From Spraguea lophii (taxonomy: Eukaryota; Microsporidia; Spragueidae): DNA of 64,000 nt. The stretch is from the NCBI GenBank assembly GCA_001887945.1, contig LDOQ01000199.1, forward strand, positions 40,895 to 104,894, written 5' to 3'. A program made the position numbers and the translations under genes. Shown one piece after another: positions 1-8,306 of the stretch. Under the pieces are notes generated by a model. That model saw only the letters and a program-made list of their open reading frames with translations. It made no database searches and had not been told where the DNA came from. Each line of letters begins with the position of its first letter. Position 1 is the first letter of the stretch.

Positions 1-1233
1 AATAAAGAAAAAATAATTACTCCTACACCTATTCAATCACAAATAATACCAATAATTCTTTCAAGAATAAATGTTTTGGGAATAGCAGAAACTGGCAGTG
101 GTAAAACTTTGGCATATATTATTCCAATGATAAAAATTGTAAAAAATAATGCAGAAGGTTTGGTTTTAGTTCCTACAAGAGAACTTTGTATACAAATTAC
201 ACAAAATTTTAAAAAATATTCTTCGGAGAGGATAGCTTCATTTTATGGTTCAACGAGGATAAAAGATAATATCAATAGTTTAAAAAATGCACATATTATT
301 ATTTCAACACCAGGTAGAATGTTAGATTTACTTAGGTTTAGACCTAATTGTTTAGAAAATGTTAAAATATGTATTATTGATGAGATGGATCAAATGTTAG
401 ATAATGGGTTTAAACCTCAATTACAAAGAATATTATGTAAAATGAATAGAAGTGTTCAATTAGCTTTATTCTCTGCGACATCTTCAGAAAGAATAAATTT
501 TCTGAATATTGAATGTAAAGTTACCATAGGAAAAAAAGACAGAGTTTCTAAAAATATAAAACAGGTTGTAGAAATAATTGAAGAAAAAGAGAAGAAAAAT
601 AAATTATTAGAAAAGGTAAATGAAAAGGATAAATTCCTAATTTTTGTAAATAAACAAGAAAAAGCAGATGAAATAGCTTTGTTCCTTTCAGAAAAATATC
701 TCGCACTTTCATTGCATTCAGGAAAAGACCAAGAAGATAGAGAAAATATTATAAAAGATTACAGAGATGGAATAATAAATATTTTAGTAGCTACATCAAT
801 AGCATCAAGAGGATTGGATCTGGATATAAATATCGTTATAAATTACGATTGCCCTATATCCATTGATGAATATATCCATAGAGTTGGACGAACGGGAAGG
901 GCAGGAAAATACGGTGAAAGTATTACTTATTTAACTTCATCTGATACAAAAATAGCACATGAATTATATGGAATAGTAAATGAAGAAGAAAAAATAAAAC
1001 TAAAACCTATGATAAAAAAATTAATTAAAAACTTAGAGAATGGAAAAGAACTTAATAAAAAAGTGAAGAAAAAAGGAATAGAATTTTTCGATATAAAACA
1101 AAAAATGAGAAAAAGAAACGAAGTATCAGTATATTCTGAAGAAAAATCTACTGAATTAACTGATATTGAATTACAAAAGAAATTAGCAGAAGAAGTTGCT
1201 GATGAAATAGAAAAAAAATTTAAAAAGAAATAA
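1..1233 (+). CDS. DEAD-box RNA helicase, 5' end outside the window
   Basis: ATP-dependent RNA helicase of superfamily 2. The open frame runs in from base 1, so the start lies upstream. Visible residues begin in the Q motif (PTPIQ). They continue through motif I AETGSGKT (visible residues 29-36), Ia PTREL (58), Ib TPGR, motif II as DEMD (127-130), III SAT (158-160), V ASRGLD, and VI HRVGRTGRAG (from 293). Both RecA domains are present, followed by a short Lys-rich tail. Motif II reads D-E-M-D, where most family members have D-E-A-D; the two acidic residues needed for Mg-ATP are kept. The motif V-VI region looks most like the Prp5/DDX46 or Prp28 splicing helicases. That assignment is inference, and a ribosome-biogenesis helicase is equally possible. 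Family certain, subfamily not. Confidence 0.93.
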   Translation, partial: NKEKIITPTPIQSQIIPIILSRINVLGIAETGSGKTLAYIIPMIKIVKNNAEGLVLVPTRELCIQITQNFKKYSSERIASFYGSTRIKDNINSLKNAHIIISTPGRMLDLLRFRPNCLENVKICIIDEMDQMLDNGFKPQLQRILCKMNRSVQLALFSATSSERINFLNIECKVTIGKKDRVSKNIKQVVEIIEEKEKKNKLLEKVNEKDKFLIFVNKQEKADEIALFLSEKYLALSLHSGKDQEDRENIIKDYRDGIINILVATSIASRGLDLDINIVINYDCPISIDEYIHRVGRTGRAGKYGESITYLTSSDTKIAHELYGIVNEEEKIKLKPMIKKLIKNLENGKELNKKVKKKGIEFFDIKQKMRKRNEVSVYSEEKSTELTDIELQKKLAEEVADEIEKKFKKK

Positions 1234-1704
1234 TCATATTTATTTTGTATTGCTTTTCGAATCCATCTTTTTACCATTTGTAAAATATAACTGTATAAAT
1301 CTTGTAGTAGACCATGAAGTGAATCCTATAATAAACATCATCTTAACATTCATATTTTACTCCTTTTTATATTCCTTTTATTATGTAATCAACCAATAAA
1401 ATAAATTTTTATTTTTATTTCTTTTAGTTATAACATTTTAATTGTTGTCAATGGTGTTTAGTTGGTTGTGACCCATAAACCCCTGAGGATATTACTTTTT
1501 ATCTTTTTATTTATTTTTTATTTAATATGTTTAATTTTAGTTGTAATATATTTTAATCATAATTGATACAATTTATTTATAAGTTAAATATCTCTGATTA
1601 ATTATTAAATTCTTTTATTTAAATATTTTAAATTCTACGTAATATATTTATATTATATTTTATATTTTTTTATTTTGAAAATATTTTACCATATATTTTT
1701 ATTT
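1234..1704. other. Intergenic, AT-rich, possible R1 fragment
   Basis: No gene seen. A less AT-rich patch at about 1440-1500 holds a TGGTGTTTAGTTGGTTGTGA stretch. It resembles the reverse complement of the middle of repeat R1 (compare 13625-13660 and 23705-23735). The match is short, so a degenerate fragment is only possible. Confidence 0.4.
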
Positions 1705-2187
1705 ATGTCCCATATTCTAATTTCCGGAACACCTGGTGTTGGTAAAACAACATTATGTAAAAAATTATCGTCCGAATTAAATCTAAAACATATTGATATT
1801 AGTAATTTTATAAAAGAAGAAAAAATATATGAAGAATATGATGATGAATTGGATACATATGTATTTGATGAGAATAAAGTAAAGAAAATATTAGATGAAA
1901 AATATAAAAATACAAATATATTTTGTATCTTTGATACGCATACACCAGAACTTTGTTCAAATATAAAAAATATATGTGTTTTTGTAATAAAAGAGGATAC
2001 TAAGATATTAAGAGAGAGATATGAAGATAGAAAATATTCAGAAAAAAAAATTATGGAAAATATTACGTGTGAAATAATGGATGTGGTAGAAGATGAGGCA
2101 AGAGAATATTTTGATAATGTAATAATTATAGAGGATGGTGATATGGAAAAGAGAATCGAAATTATAAAAGATTTTTATAAAAAATAA
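1705..2187 (+). CDS. FAP7: Fap7/AK6-type adenylate kinase (hCINAP)
   Basis: Small nuclear NMP kinase/ATPase of the adenylate kinase 6 family. In yeast and humans it helps the last steps of 18S rRNA maturation on the 40S subunit. The P-loop GTPGVGKT starts at residue 8, as in the family. Further matches are the D-T-H in place of the usual D-[YW]-H motif near residue 77, an arginine-rich lid (RERY-DRKYS), and the conserved end pattern KI-ENI-EIM-V-EA-EY. At 160 residues it is close to the family length. An upstream in-frame ATG at 1675 would add ten hydrophobic residues before the P-loop that the family lacks, so 1705 is preferred. There is no CCC triplet at this start, which is unusual here. 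Confidence 0.85.
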   Translation: MSHILISGTPGVGKTTLCKKLSSELNLKHIDISNFIKEEKIYEEYDDELDTYVFDENKVKKILDEKYKNTNIFCIFDTHTPELCSNIKNICVFVIKEDTKILRERYEDRKYSEKKIMENITCEIMDVVEDEAREYFDNVIIIEDGDMEKRIEIIKDFYKK

Positions 2188-2755
2188 AAGAATATTTTTA
2201 ATTTTCAAAATTATTTTTTTTGTTTTCTATGTGCGAAGGAAAAAATCTATTAATTTTTATAATATATATAAACGTTATAAAGATTAGAATATTGTAAAAA
2301 ATCAAACAGGTCGGTGGAAATCTACAAATTTAAGGGGTTGCGGCGTGGTAAATCCTAAATTTAACGTGTTCGTCTCCTCATTCAAAAAAAATTCAAACCA
2401 AAATAAAAAATATAAGAGAAGAAGAAGAAGAGAAAGGTTAAAAGTTATATATTGTGACCGATTATATTTTGTACGGTATCTTCATTATTAGATTTAAATA
2501 ATGTTTAGTTAATGTAATTCCAATCTCAGTATTAACTTAACTAATATCACGCCAAAAAAAATATTAGAATCTCATTAAAACTAATCTAATGATCATCATG
2601 CTATACACAAAAATCATAATACTTTAATGTATAAGGTAAAATAATCTCAATGTATATTATCTAAAAATACCAATTAATACAAATTACACATGTTTTAATA
2701 ATAATTAAAATATTATTTAAAAAAATCACATCATTCATATTTCTAAAAATTTATT
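2188..2755. other. Intergenic with GC-richer block and repeat R1
   Basis: No coding sequence seen. Most of it is an R1 repeat copy on the minus strand (listed separately). Bases 2305-2392 are much richer in G and C than their surroundings and have no counterpart in the other R1 copies. This block includes AAATTTAAGG and CCTAAATTT, which could pair. It may be an insertion into R1 or a small structured RNA. I could not match it to any known RNA. Confidence 0.4.
2285..2690 (-). repeat. Dispersed repeat R1, copy 1
   Basis: Read on the minus strand, this matches the copy at 13374-13850 over nearly its whole length. Shared blocks in plus-strand order: an AGATT...AAAAAATCAA block at the left, a GAAGAAGAAG purine run, TTGTACGG, TTATTAGATTTAAA, TGTTTAGTTAATGTAATT, TTAGAATCTCA, and AATTAATACAAATT at the right end. 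Substitutions and small indels are frequent, so the copy is old. The block at 2305-2392 looks like an insertion. Confidence 0.7.
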
Positions 2756-3130
2756 TTATTTCTTTATATTTTGTATTTGATTTTCCAATTTCCTATAATC
2801 TTCCAATTCCAAAAAACACGCAATTTCTTCATAAATATTACTTTTATTATATTCAATTAAATATAACAACATTTGATTTGTATTAGAATTATATATTTTT
2901 ACAATTATATTACAAGATCCTATACAAATATTTTTATCTTTATTTTTTATTATTACCACCTTACCAGTAAAATCTATAAATGATATTATTTTTTCTGTAA
3001 TTTCATAAATATAACCTACTAATTTTATATATTCTATTCTTTTATCTTTAAATAAAAAAATATTATTATTCTTTTTTATTAAATTTATATCAGATAGAAA
3101 TAAACGTGGAATAAATAATTTTAATATCAT
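2756..3130 (-). CDS. Small protein, possible OB-fold (RPA2/Stn1-like)
   Basis: A 124-residue protein I do not recognise with certainty. The middle (about residues 30-75) alternates short hydrophobic strands. It carries KLVGYIYEITEKIISFIDFTGKV split over two strands, resembling the first strands of the single-stranded-DNA-binding OB fold in RPA32, Stn1 and Rmi proteins (pattern VG-I-----SF-DFTG). There is no zinc site, signal peptide or membrane segment. The ATG is preceded by an ACCCTAA block about nine bases upstream, the usual start signal here, which supports a real gene. A replication or telomere OB protein is inference. Confidence 0.6.
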   Translation of the reverse strand: MILKLFIPRLFLSDINLIKKNNNIFLFKDKRIEYIKLVGYIYEITEKIISFIDFTGKVVIIKNKDKNICIGSCNIIVKIYNSNTNQMLLYLIEYNKSNIYEEIACFLELEDYRKLENQIQNIKK

Positions 3131-3445
3131 AAGCTATTAGGGTTATATGTTCAGTATAAATATAAAAAGATATTTAATATAAAAATAATATATTATTTAG
3201 CTGTTATGACAACCAATAAATAATGTATTAGGTATTTATAATTTTATTAATATTCGATATGATATATTTTTTTCTGTATAATTATCGTTAATATATTAAT
3301 TTATATACTTTTAAAACATTTTTAAACCTTCATTCATATTATCATTGATCTATTATTTCTATATATGATTATAGTTGATCTATCAATTTATAGTTTCATT
3401 TCTCAAACATTTATAAAATTTAAAAAATTCTAAATATTTACCCTA
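3131..3445. promoter_or_regulatory. Divergent intergenic region
   Basis: About 315 bases between the divergently transcribed OB-like gene and IWS1. It is AT-rich, with a CCC-type start triplet close to both ATGs (minus-strand ACCC near 3140; ACCCTA just before 3446). Nothing else is seen. It presumably contains both promoters. Confidence 0.4.
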
Positions 3446-4051
3446 ATGATTATTAACTCTGATGACGAATCATTAATAAAACAAGAAAATCATATAATTA
3501 ATTCTAATGATAATAAATCTGTAGATATTAAAAAATCTATACAAAAGAAAAAATCTAAAAAGAAAGATTCTGATGATGATAGAAAAGAAAGTATGGAGAT
3601 AAAAAGAAAATTTAGTAAATCTAAAAAAATAAAAGTGGATGTGGAAGGTAAGACAATAAAAGTTATAGATAGAATGAAATATTTATTGGAAGAAGATATA
3701 AAATTGAATAAAGAAAAGAAAGCAGCGTTAAACAGAATAAATAATTTGGATGAAATAATGACGGATTTAAATTATAAACCTTTTTATGATACTCTATTGA
3801 AAAATGGAATTCTTAACCATTTAAAAATGTGGTTGGAACCGTTACCGGATAATTCACTTCCTAATCATAGGATAAAAAAGGAAATATTAGGTTTATTGTA
3901 TAGGATGCCTGTAAGAAGAGAACATCTATTACAATCTGATGTAGGTAAAATTATAAATTTTTATAGTAAAAATCTCTTTGAGTCTAAAGATATAAGACAT
4001 TTGGCTAAAGATTTGGTTAAGAAATGGACAATGATGTTATACAATAATTAA
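3446..4051 (+). CDS. SPN1: Transcription elongation factor Iws1/Spn1
   Basis: Nuclear partner of Spt6 and elongating RNA polymerase II. The first 75 residues are acidic and lysine-rich and probably disordered. Residues about 115-200 form the TFIIS N-terminal (LW) domain. They show the Iws1 signature: LKMWLEPLPDNSLPN, then a helix with the P-RREHLL-S-VGKI-NFYSK pattern, and finally AKDLVKKW. At 201 residues it is about half the length of yeast Spn1, with the disordered N-terminus shortened. The ATG follows ACCCTA directly. Confidence 0.92.
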   Translation: MIINSDDESLIKQENHIINSNDNKSVDIKKSIQKKKSKKKDSDDDRKESMEIKRKFSKSKKIKVDVEGKTIKVIDRMKYLLEEDIKLNKEKKAALNRINNLDEIMTDLNYKPFYDTLLKNGILNHLKMWLEPLPDNSLPNHRIKKEILGLLYRMPVRREHLLQSDVGKIINFYSKNLFESKDIRHLAKDLVKKWTMMLYNN

Positions 4052-4255
4052 ATGTAAACTTAAATATTAATCTAGTGGGTAAAAGAGTGTATTAAATAAA
4101 CTATGATAATTTCATGTGAAACAAATATTAATATTACAATTAATCAGTAAAAGAGTATAAAATAAATATATCAATTTAATGAGTAAAAGAATCTTTTAAA
4201 TAAACTATTATACGTAATTTAGAATAAACATTTTTTAACAAAATAAATTTACCCC

Positions 4256-4726
4256 ATGACAAACTTCCACGATATTTTAGGTTTTTTCATTGTTGACGAT
4301 ACAGAAAAAACAATTTACAAAAAAATATTTGGCAGAGAATTTTACTCTCCAAGAATTAGAATGGATGAGAATGATCTTCAAATTTATGATGATTTTATAA
4401 TTATAAGAAGAAATATAGAAAATATCACAATTTACATTATTTCACCATTAGATAGCAATGAAATATTTTTATATGACAGTCTATCTAATTTTATAGCAGC
4501 ATTATTCAAGATAATAGGTAAAATAAACAAAGAGGTGTTAATAAAGAAATTTGATCAATTGATATTACTTGTAGATGAATTTTTATATAATGGAATTGTT
4601 ATAGAAAATAACAAAGATAAATTGGTAAAGGCTATACCTAATAGAGGATTCGAAGGCATGGATGGAATGAAGATTCCAAAGGGATTTGGATCTTTGTTGG
4701 GTAAAGTAGGATTTTTAAAGAAATAA
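4256..4726 (+). CDS. RET3: Coatomer subunit zeta
   Basis: Small subunit of the COPI F-subcomplex, which acts with gamma-COP in Golgi-to-ER vesicle coats. The 156-residue protein has the longin-like fold of adaptor small chains. Visible features are GFFIVDDTEKTIYKKIFG at the N-terminus, a central YDSLSNFIAALFKI helix, and LVDEFLYNGIVIENN, the counterpart of the conserved 'L-DE--D-G-I-ET' motif of zeta-COP. A poorly conserved Gly-rich tail follows. The start is fixed by ACCCC immediately before the ATG. An AP sigma chain is less likely, because sigma chains end soon after this motif in a different pattern. Confidence 0.85.
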   Translation: MTNFHDILGFFIVDDTEKTIYKKIFGREFYSPRIRMDENDLQIYDDFIIIRRNIENITIYIISPLDSNEIFLYDSLSNFIAALFKIIGKINKEVLIKKFDQLILLVDEFLYNGIVIENNKDKLVKAIPNRGFEGMDGMKIPKGFGSLLGKVGFLKK

Positions 4727-4873
4727 AATATCTCTTTTAAAATATCAATTTTTTTATTAAAATAGAAGATAATGAAAATATAAATAATTTCATATTAAAA
4801 ATTATGAATAAGAAAAATGTGATAAATAAAATATAGATTAATTTATTAATAAAAAAAATCATATTAAAAATGA

Positions 4874-5956
4874 TTATTTATTACTTTCATTAAGAAAATC
4901 TTCGATCATAGAAGTTACACTATTATTTTTATAAAAATTCTTATATTCTTCATAATTGTCTCTTATTACTTTCTCTACGGATGTTTTAGGCATAGAAGTT
5001 AAACAGTAGATTGCACCATATTGTGATTCTTCTGATTTTTCTTTATCAAGCCATGCTTTTTTTAATGTGTTGATGATTCTTGGTGCTAATGTTACGTAGG
5101 ATTTACTAAAATTATCATAAATATATTTAATATTGTCGCCTGCGTATTTTCTTAAAGATAAATCTGTTACAGATTTTCCTACAACACATGTAAGCAGGGA
5201 TGGGATTATTTGGTGGAGGTATGGATCTATGAAAATATATTTATTTTCTAGCAAAGCTCTATAGGATGAAATAAATATTTTAAGGTTGTTAGTATCTTTT
5301 AGATTCTTTATAACATTTTCATTGAAATATTGAATGAAATAGGGAATAAGTTGTTGCATTCCACTTTCATTTTTTAAACAACTAATTCCTAATTCATTTT
5401 CCTCAGGATCTGAGGATGTTATGTATGTAATGATTTTTTCATAATAAGTTTGTAATTCTTTGGAGAGAACATGTCGAAGTGATGGTTGTATTTCTACATC
5501 AGATTGTAATGTTGAAACTGGGTCTCTTTTATTTGATTGTTGATCAGTAGGTAATGGATTTTGTGGTATTTGTGGTTGTACTCCTTCTATTGCTAACCAG
5601 TGCGTAGATATTGAGGGTTTTAACGGCATTTTTGGTAATGGCTGGTTCAAGCATTCTTCAATATCTATTTCCTCATCTGGGATGTAAAAAATGTTAGCAC
5701 TGAGGTTTTGAAAGACCAAAGTATCCTGGGGATTATATCCAAAGAGTGGATCTACATTTCTACTTATGAGTGCACTATTAATATCTTCTACTGTAAGTTT
5801 AGTACGATGAGAAAAAACCATAAATTTGTTAGCCTCTTGACAAAGTTCTTTTACTCTGTATTCTAAATCTCTAGCAAGTACCACAAGTGCATCATCATCT
5901 ATATCAATTCCTCTAGATTGTGCATGTGCTCTAAAAGTTTCTTTTGAAAATAACAT
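4874..5956 (-). CDS. TAF6: TFIID/SAGA subunit TAF6
   Basis: Histone-fold TBP-associated factor that pairs with TAF9 in TFIID and SAGA. Residues about 1-68 are the histone fold (FSKETFRAHAQSRGIDIDDD, then a second helix with RTKLTVEDIN). The linker leads to the TAF6 HEAT-repeat domain at about 150-355, which opens with the diagnostic LRHVLSKELQTYYEKI. The 361-residue protein is shorter than yeast TAF6 (about 516). The frame is open upstream to 6085, but that would overlap eL42. The ATG at 5956 is preceded by CCCTC and starts exactly at the histone fold, so it is the right start. It lies 35 bases downstream of the eL42 stop on the same strand. Confidence 0.92.
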   Translation of the reverse strand: MLFSKETFRAHAQSRGIDIDDDALVVLARDLEYRVKELCQEANKFMVFSHRTKLTVEDINSALISRNVDPLFGYNPQDTLVFQNLSANIFYIPDEEIDIEECLNQPLPKMPLKPSISTHWLAIEGVQPQIPQNPLPTDQQSNKRDPVSTLQSDVEIQPSLRHVLSKELQTYYEKIITYITSSDPEENELGISCLKNESGMQQLIPYFIQYFNENVIKNLKDTNNLKIFISSYRALLENKYIFIDPYLHQIIPSLLTCVVGKSVTDLSLRKYAGDNIKYIYDNFSKSYVTLAPRIINTLKKAWLDKEKSEESQYGAIYCLTSMPKTSVEKVIRDNYEEYKNFYKNNSVTSMIEDFLNESNK

Positions 5957-5958
5957 GA

Positions 5959-5961
5959 GGG
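5959..5961 (-). promoter_or_regulatory. CCC start triplet deciding the TAF6 start
   Basis: On the minus strand CCC sits two bases before the ATG at 5956 (CCCTCATG). It selects this ATG over the longer open frame that begins at 6085. Confidence 0.7.
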
Positions 5962-5991
5962 ATAAAATTTTTAAAAAGGAATAAATCTTTA

Positions 5992-6306
5992 TTAATAAAT
6001 CAATGCTTCTCCCTTCACCTTCTTTTCTGCACCAAATTCTACGTGTTTTGCTCTTCCTCTTACTTTCAATTGTGAGGATTTGCATTTAGTACATTCAATT
6101 TTTAGAATTACCTTCTTAGTTGTTTTTGCCTTTCTTTTCAATATTGGTTTGGTTTGACCATGAACACCTCTTTGTTTTCTAGCATATCTTCTAGCACCTT
6201 GTTTACGTGGTGAATCTTTTCCTTTTTTAAGTAAACCTACTTTGAATTCGGTATGATATGCACATTTAATGCAATATGTTCTACGGGTCTTAGGGATATT
6301 TACCAT
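5992..6306 (-). CDS. RPL44: 60S ribosomal protein eL42 (L44/L36A)
   Basis: Large-subunit ribosomal protein at the E site. The 104 residues match the family end to end: [12 protein letters not shown] start, first zinc pair C12/C15, HGQTKP loop, AKTTKKV segment, second zinc pair in IECTKCK, and the GEKK-like C-terminal stretch. The loop proline whose replacement gives cycloheximide resistance in yeasts (yeast P56) is kept as P54, so the site is of the drug-sensitive type. CCCTA precedes the ATG. No intron is seen, although some microsporidian ribosomal genes have one next to the start. Confidence 0.97.
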   Translation of the reverse strand: MVNIPKTRRTYCIKCAYHTEFKVGLLKKGKDSPRKQGARRYARKQRGVHGQTKPILKRKAKTTKKVILKIECTKCKSSQLKVRGRAKHVEFGAEKKVKGEALIY

Positions 6307-6544
6307 TAGGGTAGAAAAAGAAAAAATATTTTTTTTAAAAAAAGTTTAGAAAAATATAAAAATTAAGAATATTATTTTACTGATATTTTTAATTGTAATA
6401 TCTAATTAACGTTAATTAAGTCTTACGATGTTTTAAAATATAATTTTTTAAAAAAAAACATTGAATATAATAAATTTATTATTTCTATTATTACATTAAT
6501 TTATTATTTTTATAACGTTAAAATATAATATTTTAAATAGGCCT

Positions 6545-6550
6545 AAAAAA
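6545..6550 (-). terminator. RNA polymerase III T-run
   Basis: Six T residues on the minus strand, four bases after the 3' end of the tRNA-Arg gene. This is a standard Pol III terminator. Confidence 0.85.
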
Positions 6551-6554
6551 GTTC

Positions 6555-6626
6555 GCTTCAGCCGGGACTCGAACCCGGAATCTTCTGATTAGAAGTCAGA
6601 CGCGTTAGCCATTACGCCACTGAAGC
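6555..6626 (-). tRNA. tRNA-Arg (anticodon UCU)
   Basis: A complete 72-base cloverleaf on the minus strand. The acceptor stem is GCTTCAG/CTGAAGC, the anticodon stem is TCTGA/TCAGA around the loop CTTCTAA, and the T arm is CCGGG-TTCGAGT-CCCGG. The D arm has GCG/CGC with A-box sequence TGGCGTAATGG, and the B box GGTTCGAGTCC is intact. No intron. The anticodon TCT reads AGA, the arginine codon favoured in this AT-rich genome. This is the only tRNA found in the window. Confidence 0.97.
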
Positions 6627-7003
6627 TCTTTTTTATGTTCCTTGTACGTACAAATATGTTATGAGTATATAACTTATTGTATTTTATATAAATTGTTCGT
6701 TTATATTTAAAACTGAAAAAAATTTACAATTTAAAAATATTTAATGATATCATATTAAATGAGTATTTTATAGTTGAAAACACATATAAATGGAATATAA
6801 TACCGATAACATAATAAAATTCACAAATATTTCTTATTTATTGCAATATTGTTATTTCATACTAAAATTTATAATATATTAAAAATAAAATATAACAAAT
6901 ACAAATAATATTGAAACTAAAAAATTATAACATAATTTTATTTATCTTCATATACAATTTCGAGATATTTAAAATATAATTTTGTTATTTATGTTCTACC
7001 CTA
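6627..7003. other. AT-rich intergenic
   Basis: Separates the tRNA (minus) from gamma-tubulin (plus). Only AT-rich sequence is seen, plus a CTACCCTA block directly before the tubulin ATG. Confidence 0.4.
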
Positions 7004-8305
7004 ATGAGAGAGATTATAACATTACAAGTAGGTCAATGTGGTAATCAGATAGCTAGAGATTATTGGGAACTTATTTCAAAAGAACATGGAATTAATTTGA
7101 ATGGAGAATGTAATAACAAAATAGAAAATGATAGAAAAGATATATTCTTTTACCAAGCAGATGATGGTAGATATGTTCCAAGAGGAATAGCAATAGATTT
7201 AGAACCAAGAGTAGTAAATTCGGTAATTTCATCAACACCTTTCTTTAATCAGGAAAATGTTTTTGTTTCTGAGGATGGGTGTGGTGCAGGAAATAATTGG
7301 GCTGATGGATATTTTTCAGCTAAAAAGAATTTTAATGAAATTTATGAAATAATTCAAAGAGAAGCAGAAAATTCAGATTTTTTAGATGGTTTTTTCCTTA
7401 TGCATTCAATTGCTGGAGGAACAGGATCAGGATGTGGTTCTTTTATTTTAGAAGAACTTAGACAAGAATTCCCAAAGAAAATCATACAAACATATTCTAT
7501 TCTTCCTAATAATAATGAAGTAAGTGATGTGGTTGTTCAACCATACAATTCAGTTCTTTCTCTTCAACGTTTAGCACTTTGTTGTGATTTGGTTTGCATA
7601 ATGGATAACAACGCGCTTGGAAAAATAGCTTTAGATTCTTTAAGAATAAAAACACCGACATTCAATCATATTAACAGTTTAATATCAACAGCTATGGCTG
7701 CATCAACATCTACTCTAAGATTTCCTACATATACATTTTCAGATCTGAGCACAATTACTCATACTTTAACACCCTCACCCACACTAAAATTTGTTGTCCC
7801 ATCTTATACACCATTCATCTCTCCTGAAAATCGAATTTTGAGAAAATCGAATTGTTCTGACATCATGCAGCGATTACTTCTACACAAAACAAAAATGGCA
7901 TCATTTGAACTCAGTAAAACACAATCAATAATCTCTGCTTTGAATATATTTTCGGGTGTAGAGAACCCATCTGAACTTCAAACTACAATTATTAGAACAT
8001 TTGACAAAGATACATTAAAATTTGTTCCTTGGATGCCACCATCATTTCATGCTGTCATAGCACCAAATCCTACCATATCGCACAATAGAGTTTCTGCGCT
8101 TTCTCTTACTAATACAACAGCCACGGCCAATCTTATTAAAAAAATATCAGAACAATATGACAAATTGAAGAAAAGAAATGCATTCATAGATATGTATAAA
8201 AGATTCAATGAAGATTTATCTATGTTTGATGAAAGCAGAGAAGTAGTGCAAAACGTTATAAATGAATATGAAAATGCTGAATTAGCAAGTTACACCTTTA
8301 ATTAA
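7004..8305 (+). CDS. TUB4: Gamma-tubulin
   Basis: GTP-binding tubulin that nucleates microtubules at the spindle plaque, the microsporidian counterpart of the spindle pole body. The N-terminus MREIITLQVGQCGNQI, the gamma-specific DRKDIFFYQADDGRYVPRG, the AGNNWA-G segment and the GTP-binding loop GGTGSG (residues 138-143) identify it. The pair QTYSILPNN and VVVQPYNSVLSL separates it from alpha- and beta-tubulin. At 433 residues it is nearly full length, slightly shorter at the C-terminus. CTACCCTA precedes the ATG. The gene converges on TSR1 with one base between the two stop codons, so the transcripts must overlap. Confidence 0.96.
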   Translation: MREIITLQVGQCGNQIARDYWELISKEHGINLNGECNNKIENDRKDIFFYQADDGRYVPRGIAIDLEPRVVNSVISSTPFFNQENVFVSEDGCGAGNNWADGYFSAKKNFNEIYEIIQREAENSDFLDGFFLMHSIAGGTGSGCGSFILEELRQEFPKKIIQTYSILPNNNEVSDVVVQPYNSVLSLQRLALCCDLVCIMDNNALGKIALDSLRIKTPTFNHINSLISTAMAASTSTLRFPTYTFSDLSTITHTLTPSPTLKFVVPSYTPFISPENRILRKSNCSDIMQRLLLHKTKMASFELSKTQSIISALNIFSGVENPSELQTTIIRTFDKDTLKFVPWMPPSFHAVIAPNPTISHNRVSALSLTNTTATANLIKKISEQYDKLKKRNAFIDMYKRFNEDLSMFDESREVVQNVINEYENAELASYTFN

Positions 8306-8306
8306 A

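Noticed and set aside
5957..6085. N-terminal extension of TAF6
   Set aside because: Overlaps the eL42 coding region in another frame; CCC signal and histone fold both point to 5956.
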